Assembly: GCA_002337925.1 (NCBI GenBank)
Contig: DDHB01000019.1
Coordinates: 1 to 35,164, forward strand
Length of the DNA: 35,164 nucleotides
DNA from: Sporomusaceae bacterium UBA1887
GTDB lineage: Bacteria; Bacillota; Negativicutes; Sporomusales; DSM-15969
Direction: 5' to 3'
In this document: in pieces, positions 1 through 7,300 of the stretch
How positions within the stretch are numbered: position 1 is the stretch's first letter
How the letters are laid out: each line of letters opens with the position of its first letter
Position numbers and translations under genes: made by a program
The notes under the pieces: generated by a model
Databases searched by the model: none
What the model saw: only the letters and a program-made list of their open reading frames with translations
Told to the model about the DNA's origin: nothing

Positions 1-21
1 GCAGAATAGCGGGCTCACCAA

Positions 22-98
22 GGCTATGTAGCTCAGCCGGTTAGAGCACAGCACTCATAATGCTGGGGTCGGTGGTTCGAGTCCACCCATAGCCACCA
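22..98 (+). tRNA. tRNA-Met (CAT)
   Basis: Full cloverleaf. The acceptor stem GGCTATG (22-28) pairs with CATAGCC (88-94), followed by discriminator A and an encoded CCA (96-98). The anticodon stem is CAGCA/TGCTG with loop CTCATAA, giving anticodon CAT at 56-58. The T arm is GGTGG-TTCGAGT-CCACC. It lacks initiator features, so it is elongator Met or an Ile-CAT tRNA needing lysidine; sequence alone cannot separate these. An 11-bp inverted repeat (97-107 / 117-127) begins in the CCA end and may mark processing. Confidence 0.93.
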
Positions 99-153
99 CA
101 CTGAAAATCAAGTTGTTTTTCAGTGTGAAAAGTGAGAAAATAGTTACACGTTT

Positions 154-228
154 TGCCCCGTCGCCAAGCGGTAAGGCACCTGACTCTGACTCAGGCATTC
201 GTGGGTTCAAATCCTCCCTCCCCAGCCA
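154..228 (+). tRNA. tRNA-Gln (CTG), possibly a pseudo-tRNA
   Basis: The D arm (GCC...GGC) and anticodon arm are intact: stem CCTGA/TCAGG, loop CTCTGAC, anticodon CTG. A G discriminator and encoded CCA end the gene, as in tRNA-Gln. The acceptor stem does not pair: the 5' strand is TGCCCCG and the 3' strand is CTCCCCA, so only positions 1, 2 and 7 can pair. The T stem (GTGGG with CCTCC) also has one mismatch and one wobble. The 3' half would fit a 5' strand TGGGGAG. It lies between two sound tRNAs and is probably co-transcribed. It may be decayed, chimeric or affected by a sequence error. Confidence 0.7.
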
Positions 229-233
229 TATAT

Positions 234-309
<76 letters not shown>

Positions 310-316
310 ATGAATT

Positions 317-349
317 AGCGCCTCCACAGGTATTGTGGGGGCGCTTTTT
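317..349 (+). terminator. Intrinsic terminator of the tRNA cluster
   Basis: An 11-bp stem (317-327 with 335-345, one wobble pair) with a 7-base loop is followed by five T. It sits 7 bases past the CCA end of tRNA-Lys. Confidence 0.9.
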
Positions 350-448
350 ATGTTACCTAGTGTCCATAGTTGTGTCCAATAGGTTAAATTTTGGATATTT
401 GAGCATAGTTTAATCGCATTGCACAACATCAAACAACATAAAACATTT

Positions 449-610
449 TTACTTTTTAAAACGCTTTTCTAGCTCTTTTAATGCTTCGCGTTTTTCCAGT
501 GGTATAGAGTGGATATAGGTGCTGTATGTAACGTGAACAGCAGAGTGGCCTAATCGTTTGGAAACGTAGCTCAACTTGTATACGAGAAGAGCAATTAGCA
601 GAACCGCCGA
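449..610 (-). pseudogene. Tyrosine recombinase (phage/ICE integrase) 3' remnant
   Basis: The minus strand reads, into a stop at 449-451, the typical C-terminus of a phage-type tyrosine recombinase: SYVSKRLGHSAVHVT followed by YSTYIHSIPLEKREALKEL and a basic tail. The LGHS box and the Tyr of the TYSTYIH segment match the last catalytic motif (conserved His and nucleophilic Tyr). Only about 45 recognisable codons remain. Upstream in the same frame the sequence stops looking like an integrase (about 570-600), and the catalytic Arg and HxxR motifs are absent. Position just beyond tRNA-Lys fits the scar of an element that integrated at that tRNA. The coordinates cover the recognisable part plus a few codons. 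Confidence 0.8.
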
Positions 611-906
611 CCAAGGGTTCCAGCCGTAGAAAAGAGGATGACAAGCGTAAAACGGTTAAATGTTGATGTTTGGCTAGGTCCGAGGGCGACTGCAATTAAG
701 AGTTTGCAAGCTGCGATTGGGGCCAACACACTGGCAGTTCCATCTATTGGAGATATTCGAGGGCTTGACTTGGTTGTCATTTGGATTGGTAGTAAGGAAG
801 CAGTACGTTGCAAACGTGCTGCTTCTTTGTCAGTCCGGATAAAGCAGGAAAAAATGGATACTTGATAGTTATTGTGATACTCCGACCCATTTGCCCTGTG
901 TTAAAT
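611..906. other. Region between integrase remnant and CoADR gene, no recognised gene
   Basis: An open frame on the plus strand (638-865, about 75 codons, ATG preceded by AGAGG) and an overlapping minus frame (595-813) are present. Neither product resembles a family I know. It may be cargo left by the decayed element or plain intergenic DNA. Coding is not supported strongly enough to call. Confidence 0.4.
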
Positions 907-942
907 TTGTATTGCTCAATACAACCGTTGTATCATACAATA
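907..942 (+). promoter_or_regulatory. Promoter and MarR-type operator of the CoADR gene
   Basis: Two adjacent 13-bp half-palindromic sites, 912-924 and 928-940 (TTGTATCATACAA, a perfect 6-bp inverted repeat around C), are separated by 3 bases. The first is also part of a perfect 8-bp inverted repeat, TTGTATTG-CT-CAATACAA (907-924). A sigma-A-like promoter is embedded: -35 TTGCTC (912-917), 18-base spacer, -10 TACAAT (936-941). Bases 912-942 match the minus-strand marR promoter (6775 down to 6745) at 27 of 31 positions. A repressor bound here would cover both promoter boxes. Confidence 0.8.
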
Positions 943-1018
943 TAAAATATAGACGCCCAGTTATTGCCTGGACCTTTTAAGAGCGGGACTACTATTATTT
1001 TTATAGGGAGTGCAACAC

Positions 1019-2695
1019 ATGAAAATTGTCATTATTGGTGGGGTGGCTGCAGGAACTTCGGCGGCCGCCAAAGCAAGACGAAATGACGAAGCAGCGCAAA
1101 TTACTATTTTTGATGCCGATCAGGATGTTTCTTACTCAGGCTGTGGCTTGCCTTATTATATCGGTACGGATATTGAGGAACGGGAACAGTTGGTTCCACG
1201 CAATGCGCAGTTTTTCAAGCAAAAATACAATGTGGATGTGTTGACTGGCCACCAGGTACTGGCGATTGATTCTCGGGCCAAAACGCTGATGGTGGAGAAC
1301 TTGGCGACCGGGCAGCAGTTTAGCGATAGCTATGACAAGCTGATTATCGCCACTGGGGCGCAGGCCGTGCGTCCGCCGATTGCAGGCAGCGACAAAGGTA
1401 ATGTGTTTCATTTGCGCAATGTGGTAAGCGCCGACCGCATCCGTCAGCAGGTATTGGCAGCCAAGCCAGAGACGGCGGTGGTGGTCGGTTCTGGATTTAT
1501 CGGTCTGGAAATGGCAGAGATTTTGACGGCTCGCGGTATCCGGGTGAGTGTGGTGGAAATAGCGGAGCATATCATGCCAGCGCTAGATGCAGATATGGCC
1601 GTATATGTGGCCGACTATTTACAGCAGCAAGGTGTTGAACTTATTGTTCAGGCGGCTGTGACACACCTGGAGGGAACACCTTTAGTCAACAAGGTAGTGC
1701 TAAAAAGCGGCCGGGAATTGGCAGCTGATTTGATTATTCTGGCGGCAGGTGTCCAACCGAATGTGGAGTTGGCCTGCCGGGCGGGGGTTGAGTTAGGGCC
1801 TACCGGTGCTATACAGGTCAATGAGCGGATGGAGACAAATATCGAGGACATATATGCCTGCGGCGATTGTGCGGAAAGTTACTCGCTCATTATTGGCAAA
1901 CCTTTTTATCGCCCGCTAGGCTCAACGGCCAATAAGATGGGCCGTATTGCCGGTGATCAGGCGTCCGGTGGAAATTTAACCTTTCGAGGCGGTCTGGGCA
2001 CAGGTATTTTTAAAGTGTTTGACCTAGCAGTAGGCCAGACTGGATTGACGGAGAAAGAGGCTAAGCGAGAAGGTTATGAGGCCGTAGTTTGCCATATTAT
2101 CAAGCCGGACAAGCCAGAATATTTTCATGGGCAGGAAATGGTCATGAAAGCGGTGGCTGACCGGGTGAGCGGCAGTGTGCTGGGGGCGCAGGTCATCGGA
2201 AAGGCTGGCGTAGACAAGCGGCTAGACGTATTGGTAACTGCTATTACCTTCGGGACGAAGGCCGAGGATTTGTTCCATCTGGATTTGGCCTATGCGCCGC
2301 CTTTTGCCACCACTAAGGATCCGGTTATGTATGCTGGTATGGTGCTAACAAATGCGTTGGAGCGGCAACGGGGCCTAATTACGGCAGCCGAGCTTAAAAC
2401 AAAACTGGAGCAAGGGGAAGCGGTGCAAGTGATCGATGCCCGCGTAGACAAGCAGTATCAGGCTGGTCATGTAGCCGGAGCGCGCAATTTGCCGCAGGAA
2501 CGCATCCGTGAGGAATTGGCTACGCTTAATCCGGCGACTCTGACGGTCACCTATTGCAATAAAGGGGTGACTGGCAACGCCACGCAGAATATTTTAATAA
2601 ATCACAGTTTCCAACAGGTTTTGAATTTGTCAGGCGGCTATAGTCAGTATTCAAGAGAGTTCACAATTAAAAGAGATGAAGATGATCGCGCCTAA
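1019..2695 (+). CDS. cdr: CoA-disulfide reductase with C-terminal rhodanese domain
   Basis: FAD- and NAD(P)H-dependent pyridine nucleotide-disulfide oxidoreductase of the CoADR class, about 558 residues. An N-terminal FAD motif (IIGGVAAGTSAAAKARR, residues 5-21) is followed by SYSGCGLPYYI with the redox-active Cys42, which in this class forms a mixed disulfide with CoA. A second nucleotide motif (VVGSGFIGLEMAE) lies near residue 160, and the FAD-binding YACGDCAE near 280. The last ~100 residues are a rhodanese domain (VIDARVDKQYQAGHVAGARN) with a likely catalytic Cys in TYCNKGVTGN. ATG 1019 is chosen because AGGGAG lies 9 bases upstream; the in-frame GTG at 1010 overlaps that site. The gene converges on the ars operon and shares its operator. 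Such genes occur in some Firmicute ars operons. The natural substrate (CoA disulfide, persulfide, or an arsenic-thiol product) is not settled by sequence. Confidence 0.9.
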   Translation: MKIVIIGGVAAGTSAAAKARRNDEAAQITIFDADQDVSYSGCGLPYYIGTDIEEREQLVPRNAQFFKQKYNVDVLTGHQVLAIDSRAKTLMVENLATGQQFSDSYDKLIIATGAQAVRPPIAGSDKGNVFHLRNVVSADRIRQQVLAAKPETAVVVGSGFIGLEMAEILTARGIRVSVVEIAEHIMPALDADMAVYVADYLQQQGVELIVQAAVTHLEGTPLVNKVVLKSGRELAADLIILAAGVQPNVELACRAGVELGPTGAIQVNERMETNIEDIYACGDCAESYSLIIGKPFYRPLGSTANKMGRIAGDQASGGNLTFRGGLGTGIFKVFDLAVGQTGLTEKEAKREGYEAVVCHIIKPDKPEYFHGQEMVMKAVADRVSGSVLGAQVIGKAGVDKRLDVLVTAITFGTKAEDLFHLDLAYAPPFATTKDPVMYAGMVLTNALERQRGLITAAELKTKLEQGEAVQVIDARVDKQYQAGHVAGARNLPQERIREELATLNPATLTVTYCNKGVTGNATQNILINHSFQQVLNLSGGYSQYSREFTIKRDEDDRA

Positions 2696-2708
2696 ATGAA
2701 AATACAAG

Positions 2709-2737
2709 CGAACGCCGGGAGGTTATCCCGGCGTTCG
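2709..2737. terminator. Hairpin between convergent cdr and arsA
   Basis: A perfect 12-bp stem, CGAACGCCGGGA (2709-2720) with TCCCGGCGTTCG (2726-2737), has a 5-base loop between the two stop codons. The T tracts on both sides are weak, but the position fits a shared bidirectional terminator. Confidence 0.7.
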
Positions 2738-2767
2738 GTGTGTTTATTTAATCGGTGATATTAGCAT

Positions 2768-4504
2768 TTACAAAGTCAGCAGCAGTTCATCTTTAATATC
2801 GGAAGCACTCCAGGCAATGACGGCAAAGTGACCGTTAGCATGCTGGTTGACCTGGTTAATCCATTCAATTTCATGACTGGCCTTGGCTGCCAGCAGGCGG
2901 TTAGTCGTTCCGGTGCGGTAGAGAGAGGCATTAATGACCCACCACTTGGTGGCAATGCCTGCACGCTTTAAATCTTCCTCCAGGCGCAGTGCTTCATATA
3001 CTGGCGTGGCTTCGGCCAGGGTAATAATGATGACTTCAGTTTCAGCGGCATTGCGCAGCCGGGGCAGCAGTTTTTTCACCTCTTCGGGGATGTCTCCATG
3101 GGTACGCTCAATTTCCTTGTGGTAGCTTTGGGTGGCATCTAAAAGCAGCAAGGTGTGACCGGTCGGTGCGGTATCAATGACGACGATTTCGTCTTCTGCC
3201 TTTTCTACAATCTGTGCAAAGGCCCGAAAGACCGCAATTTCTTGAGTGCAGGGGGAGCGTAAATCTTCCTCTACATAAGCAACGTCTTCGGCAGACATGG
3301 TCTCACGAGCTTTTGCCAGGATTTCCTCCTGGTATTTTTTGAGTTCGGTTTGCTCGTCAATACGGCTTGTAGTAATATTCGTACTTTTGCTGATTACGAA
3401 CTGTAGGTGGGCAGCCGGATCAGTCGTGGTTAGGTGGACCTTTTGGCCCTTGGCAGCAAGGCCCAAGGCAATAGCTGCGGCCATGGTGGTTTTACCGACA
3501 CCGCCTTTGCCCATGGTGAAGATTACTTTTTTATTGGAGCGGTAAAGGTCTTCAATCACGTCGCTGAGTTTCGGAATGGATTGGGACTGAATGACTTCGT
3601 CACGCAGTGTAGCATGGTCTTGGGTCAGGAAGGCTCGGACGTTGTCGATACCGGTAATGTTATAAGCCCTGAGTGGTATATGGTAGGTGGTAAGGGCAAC
3701 TAACGCCGGGGGCATGGTGGCTAACGCCTCTTGTTGTTTGCGGTATAAGCTTTTCGAAATGCTATCGTCATAGGCGGCTAATACACCGTTAATCACCATG
3801 GTCTGATTAATAACACCAAGCTCGGCCAGTTCCTGGGAGGCCCGTGCCGCTTCTTTGAGTGGGGAGACTTCGGGTCTGGATACCAGGATGAGGGTAGTCT
3901 GGAGGCTATCGGCCAGTGTTTCTACCGCTTGCTTATACATGGCCTTTTTACCTTCCAGGCCGGATAGCTGACCTAGGCAGGATGCGCCGTGTGTGTTTTC
4001 ACTGATAAAGTTGCTCCAGGCGGAGGGCAGTTGCAGCATGCGCAAGGTATGGCCGGTCGGCGCGGTATCAAAGAGGATGTGATCGTATTGCTGTGCTAAT
4101 GCTGCATCTGTAATAAAGCGAGAGAACTCGTTGAAAGCAGCTATCTCAACTGTGCAGGAACCCGAAAGCTGTTCTGCCATATGGGCGAGCACGGCCGCAG
4201 GGAGTTTGCCCTGATAAGGGGCAAGGACGCTTTCGCGATATTCGGCTGCCGCCTGGATAGGGTCTAAGTTGGCGACCACCAGGCCGGGAACTGCCTCGAT
4301 GGGAACGCCTTGTCCGGTTAGCTCCGTACTAAATACGTCTTGCAGATTGGAAGCGGGGTCGGTGCTAATGAGTAGTACCTGTTTACCGCTGTCTGCTAAA
4401 GTTACGGCGGTGGCGCAGGCTGTTGATGTCTTGCCCACGCCGCCTTTGCCGGTGTAAAACAGATATTTGGTCAATGGGATGGCTTGGGGATTAAACAGTT
4501 CCAT
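2768..4504 (-). CDS. arsA: Arsenical pump-driving ATPase ArsA
   Basis: Two-domain ArsA ATPase, 578 residues, the usual length for the fused form. P-loops GKGGVGKTS (residues 19-27) and GKGGVGKTT (about 331-339) mark the two nucleotide sites. Each half has the DTAPTGHTL switch/signal motif. Three Cys in expected contexts (SGSCTVEIAAF, GASCLGQLSG, RSPCTQEIAVF) match the metalloid-site Cys113/172/422 of the E. coli protein. ArsA accepts As(III)/Sb(III) from ArsD and powers export through a membrane partner (ArsB, or Acr3 in some systems). No such partner is in this window, so it must be elsewhere or absent. A GGAGG site lies 9 bases before the ATG. It is the last gene of the marR-arsMN-arsD-arsA operon, 37 bases after arsD. 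Confidence 0.96.
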   Translation of the reverse strand: MELFNPQAIPLTKYLFYTGKGGVGKTSTACATAVTLADSGKQVLLISTDPASNLQDVFSTELTGQGVPIEAVPGLVVANLDPIQAAAEYRESVLAPYQGKLPAAVLAHMAEQLSGSCTVEIAAFNEFSRFITDAALAQQYDHILFDTAPTGHTLRMLQLPSAWSNFISENTHGASCLGQLSGLEGKKAMYKQAVETLADSLQTTLILVSRPEVSPLKEAARASQELAELGVINQTMVINGVLAAYDDSISKSLYRKQQEALATMPPALVALTTYHIPLRAYNITGIDNVRAFLTQDHATLRDEVIQSQSIPKLSDVIEDLYRSNKKVIFTMGKGGVGKTTMAAAIALGLAAKGQKVHLTTTDPAAHLQFVISKSTNITTSRIDEQTELKKYQEEILAKARETMSAEDVAYVEEDLRSPCTQEIAVFRAFAQIVEKAEDEIVVIDTAPTGHTLLLLDATQSYHKEIERTHGDIPEEVKKLLPRLRNAAETEVIIITLAEATPVYEALRLEEDLKRAGIATKWWVINASLYRTGTTNRLLAAKASHEIEWINQVNQHANGHFAVIAWSASDIKDELLLTL

Positions 4505-4541
4505 AGGTCTTTACCTCCGATTGTTTACAAGGTATGCCGCA

Positions 4542-4934
4542 TTAGCAGCATTTGCCGTCGCCGCAACCGCAGCCGCCTTCGTCTTCCGGTTTGTCACAGG
4601 TTGTAGCAGGGGCCTCTCCGAGGACATCGGCTGAGATTTGGAGAATGTCGATAAAATCCTTATTGGTCGGATAGCGGCCGGTGATGACAATTTCACCTTC
4701 AACGACGGTAGCAGGAAGTTGTTCCACACCGTGCGTATTAATAAACTGATTGATAGCTTGATTATTGACAAATTCCATTGGAGCATCAGTCAGGTTAAAA
4801 CGGTCAACTTTAACACCGTTTTTCTTTAAGGAATTGAGTACGGCAGAGATTCTGAGCAATTCAGGGTCTACACCGACGCCACATAAGCCGGTAGGGCAGC
4901 ACATGGCCGGTTCAAATATTTGCATTTTTTTCAT
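4542..4934 (-). CDS. arsD: ArsD arsenic metallochaperone
   Basis: ArsD binds cytosolic As(III)/Sb(III) and hands it to ArsA. From the ATG at 4934 the protein starts MKKMQIFEPAMCCPTGLCG, placing Cys12, Cys13 and Cys18 exactly where the metalloid-transfer cysteines of E. coli ArsD lie. The thioredoxin-like core follows (LPATVVEGEIVITGRYPT). The C-terminus is Cys-rich (GGCGCGDGKCC) and could supply further thiol sites. The ATG at 4934 has GGGAG 10 bases upstream; the in-frame ATG at 4955 would add seven residues encoded across that binding site. About 130 residues, near the family's usual length. It lies directly upstream of arsA. Confidence 0.95.
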   Translation of the reverse strand: MKKMQIFEPAMCCPTGLCGVGVDPELLRISAVLNSLKKNGVKVDRFNLTDAPMEFVNNQAINQFINTHGVEQLPATVVEGEIVITGRYPTNKDFIDILQISADVLGEAPATTCDKPEDEGGCGCGDGKCC

Positions 4935-5013
4935 ATACTCATCGCTCCCATTCATTGATTATTGATAAGACAGAGATGTCAGAAGGAAAAAGTAACTGGT
5001 TACTTATAGTGGG

Positions 5014-6246
5014 TTACAGTATTTTTTGTAAGCAGGCGCAACTATCTGGGCAGGCCGTGGATAGGGTTGAGGCTGTTAGCAGGCTATTCGGGATTTCGCC
5101 GCGGCTGATAGGGGTAAAACCCCAGCGGACAACAAATTGGTCGGCCGTGTTGGTTAAGAGATAGGCCGTGGTAGCTCCGACCTGGCGGGCCTGGTCAACA
5201 GCATGATTAAATAATGCACTACCCAGGCCCTGTTTACGTTGACTGCCGGACACGGCCAACGAACGCAGGAGGGCGTCCTTTCCGGCCAGTTCTAGGCCGA
5301 TGACGCCAACGACACCTCCCATGTCGACTACAAAGAAGGTAGGTAAGTGATCAGCAACACCTTCGGTTGGGAGGCCACTGGCAGCTAGCAGGCATTCGAT
5401 GGCGGTAAGATCAGCCGGTTTAGCCGGGCGTAAGATAAAGTCAGTACCAGAAGTTAACGGAGTAACTGGTTTTTTTGCCCGGATAAAGGCGCTAATTAGT
5501 GAGCCGTTGAGCGCCTGCCGGTCCTCTGGTTGCAGATCGGGTAAGAATTGCGCGCCTCGCTCGTCGGTAAAATCATAGATGCGGGTGGTGACTATTTCTA
5601 GATCGTTAAAACCAGCAGTTTCGAGTTTGTGGCGGTAATCCGTTTCGCTTAACGCTCCGGCGACGCAACCTGACCAGGCGGATAGACTTTGTTGGACGCT
5701 GGGTGGCAACGGCCGCGTCAATACGATGTCGGATACGGCTAGGCGGCCACCGGGCTTTAAGACCCGATATGCTTCGGCAAGTACTTGGTCTTTGTCGCCG
5801 GAAAGATTGATAACGCAGTTGGAGACAATGACGTCAATGGAATGATCGGGCAGAGGAATGGCTTCAATATGGCCTTTAATAAATTCGGCGTTGCTTATAC
5901 CAGTACGATTTTGGTTAGCTCTGGCTACTGCCAGCATTTCATCGGTCATATCCAGGCCGTAGGCTTTACCGTAGGAACCAACCCGCTTGGCGGAGAGTAG
6001 CACATCCAAGCCTGCGCCGCTTCCTAGGTCGAGTACGGTTTCACCGGCATGAAGGGTTGCCAGAATAGTGGGATTGCCGCAACCGAAAGAAGAAGCTACT
6101 AGGTCTGCTGGCAGTCCATCCAGTTCAGCAGTCTGATAGAGGTTACCGGTTACCGGATTGCAGGAGCGATCAGCACTGCAACAGCTTTGGGTTTCGGTGA
6201 TAGCGGCCGCATATTTTTTCCTTACCTCTTCGCGAATCTGTTCCAT
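5014..6246 (-). CDS. ArsM arsenite methyltransferase fused to ArsN2-type N-acetyltransferase
   Basis: A two-domain protein of 410 residues. Residues 1 to ~260 are an ArsM-type SAM methyltransferase: SAM motif VLDLGSGAGLD (71-81), and Cys56 (SFGCGNP), Cys144 (SNCVINL) and Cys194 (SGCVAGAL), the three As(III)-binding cysteines of the family. The Cys144-Cys194 spacing of 50 equals that of the algal enzyme. An N-terminal Cys22-Cys23/Cys29 group is also present. Residues ~266-410 are a GNAT domain of the ArsN2 type (SLAVSGSQRKQGLGSALF acetyl-CoA loop; ending LSTACPDSCACLQKIL). ArsM makes methylarsenicals. ArsN1 acetylates arsinothricin, whereas ArsN2 is tied to arsenic resistance mainly by gene context. 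One open frame runs through both with no frameshift, so this is a true fusion. It lies between marR and arsD. Confidence 0.92.
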   Translation of the reverse strand: MEQIREEVRKKYAAAITETQSCCSADRSCNPVTGNLYQTAELDGLPADLVASSFGCGNPTILATLHAGETVLDLGSGAGLDVLLSAKRVGSYGKAYGLDMTDEMLAVARANQNRTGISNAEFIKGHIEAIPLPDHSIDVIVSNCVINLSGDKDQVLAEAYRVLKPGGRLAVSDIVLTRPLPPSVQQSLSAWSGCVAGALSETDYRHKLETAGFNDLEIVTTRIYDFTDERGAQFLPDLQPEDRQALNGSLISAFIRAKKPVTPLTSGTDFILRPAKPADLTAIECLLAASGLPTEGVADHLPTFFVVDMGGVVGVIGLELAGKDALLRSLAVSGSQRKQGLGSALFNHAVDQARQVGATTAYLLTNTADQFVVRWGFTPISRGEIPNSLLTASTLSTACPDSCACLQKIL

Positions 6247-6278
6247 TGTTTTGCCTCCTTAATACGTATCGTTTCCGG

Positions 6279-6722
6279 TTAGCACCAGCGCCCGGCGGGG
6301 ATGGCTGTCAGCAACAGTTCCAGACTTTCCAGTATCTGACTACGTTTGTCAGCCGGTAGGGCGTTGTAAAATGTTTCGTAGAACTGCGTCATGCTGGCTT
6401 CGACTTGTGCGAAGAGCTTTTGACCTTCGTCAGTTAAGGTGATGGTGACGGCCCGCCGGTTGTCTGGGTCCGTTGTTCTGCTGACTAAATTGCTATTGAC
6501 CAGAATATCGATATTGCGGCTCATGGTACTCTTATCAACGCCCAGGCGTTCGGAGAGGGTATTGAGCGATGCCGCACCTGCCCAGCCAATTTCCGTCAGG
6601 AGGTGGCATTGAGTAAGGGTGATACCACAACAGCTAGCTTCGCCTTTGGTCATAAGCTCCATTTTGCGGGCTAGAAGCCTCATGTCATGGCGTAATGTTT
6701 TAATTTGTGAGTTGTCGTTCAT
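6279..6722 (-). CDS. MarR-family regulator, probable arsenic/thiol sensor of the ars operon
   Basis: Winged-helix MarR protein of 147 residues. The recognition region (LNTLSERLGVDKSTMSRNIDILV) and wing (RTTDPDNRRAVTITLTDEG) are clear. Unusually it has a vicinal pair Cys31-Cys32 (EASCCGITLTQC), Cys39 close by, and Cys147 as the last residue (GRWC). Such thiols could bind As(III) or sense thiol stress; this is inference. It is the first gene of the operon, in the place where ArsR is normally found, 32 bases before arsM::arsN2. Its own promoter carries two 13-bp sites that recur upstream of cdr, so autorepression plus control of cdr is likely. The start has a good AAGGAGGTG site. Confidence 0.9.
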   Translation of the reverse strand: MNDNSQIKTLRHDMRLLARKMELMTKGEASCCGITLTQCHLLTEIGWAGAASLNTLSERLGVDKSTMSRNIDILVNSNLVSRTTDPDNRRAVTITLTDEGQKLFAQVEASMTQFYETFYNALPADKRSQILESLELLLTAIPAGRWC

Positions 6723-6741
6723 AATGAGTTCACCTCCTTAG

Positions 6742-6776
6742 TTGTATTGTATGCTACAAAGGTTGTATTATGCAAC
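6742..6776 (-). promoter_or_regulatory. Promoter and tandem MarR operator of the ars operon
   Basis: Reading the minus strand: -35 TTGCAT (6775-6770), 18-base spacer, -10 TACAAT (6751-6746). Two 13-bp sites on the plus strand, TTGTATGCTACAA (6747-6759) and TTGTATTATGCAA (6763-6775), are 3 bases apart, the same spacing as in the cdr promoter. They cover both promoter boxes, as expected for repression. Confidence 0.82.
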
Positions 6777-6779
6777 ATT

Positions 6780-7300
6780 TAATTTTACCAAGAGGAAGGA
6801 AATGAAACTACGCTACGCTGCCATCCAAGCTGTGGGCCGCAATTGAAATTCAAGGGGAAGTGAGGACTGCTAGCTAAGGAGCGGCCAGGGGACGCGGCCA
6901 CGGTAGGCCTCTTCACTAACCGGGAGGCAATAGGAAGGCGGCGGCACCAGCGGCGGGAAAACAAAAAAGCCGCCTTCGTTTGAAAGGCGGCAGTAGATGC
7001 GGTTATTTCTTAGTAACGTAGCTTTGGGCTAGCCGTTTTCCAGTTAGACAGCTTGTGATAGGGGTATAAATTTGTCCAGTGAAGAGGAAAGCTTACGTCT
7101 TCCGACTGTCTACTATACAAAGCAGTTCCCGATGAGGGGAAAAGCTGGCCTAACTGCTGGGAACGTCCTGCCGCCGTTGCAAATTGAAGAAAAAAACCAG
7201 AGGCTGCATAGCTGCAGGCACTCTGGCAACAGTAATGAGAGGTGGGCTATGATATTGTATGCACAATATTGACTACATGTTACGTTAATTGTTGAAATCC
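6780..7300. other. Gene-poor stretch between marR and a small-protein gene
   Basis: No protein gene is supported. On the plus strand a 14-codon frame starts at an ATG (6802) after AGAGGAAGGAA. On the minus strand a short frame without a start ends at 7003-7005 with ...CLTGKRLAQSYVTKK, just before the terminator at 6963-6991; it could be a gene relic. Bases 6850-6960 are GC-rich with repeated GCGGCCA. At 7252-7269 there is a perfect inverted repeat, ATATTGT-ATGC-ACAATAT, resembling the MarR sites but one base shorter at its centre. Confidence 0.5.
6963..6991 (-). terminator. Minus-strand intrinsic terminator
   Basis: GCCGCCTT (6969-6976) pairs perfectly with AAGGCGGC (6984-6991). Six A before it on the plus strand give a T tract on the minus strand. 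It ends whatever transcript comes from 7000-7470. Confidence 0.8.

Noticed and set aside
1..20. Possible 3' end of another tRNA (ends in GGGCTCACCA)
   Set aside because: The bases before it do not form a T-arm 3' strand with C61 in the proper place, and the 5' part is outside the window.
595..865. Overlapping frames on both strands (638-865 plus, 595-813 minus)
   Set aside because: Neither product shows a recognisable motif, and no promoter or partner supports them; listed only as an unassigned region.
1136..1570. 144-codon minus-strand frame inside the CoADR gene
   Set aside because: Shadow of a clearly conserved gene on the other strand.
7072..7272. 66-codon plus-strand frame
   Set aside because: No ribosome binding site and a composition unlike the neighbouring genes.
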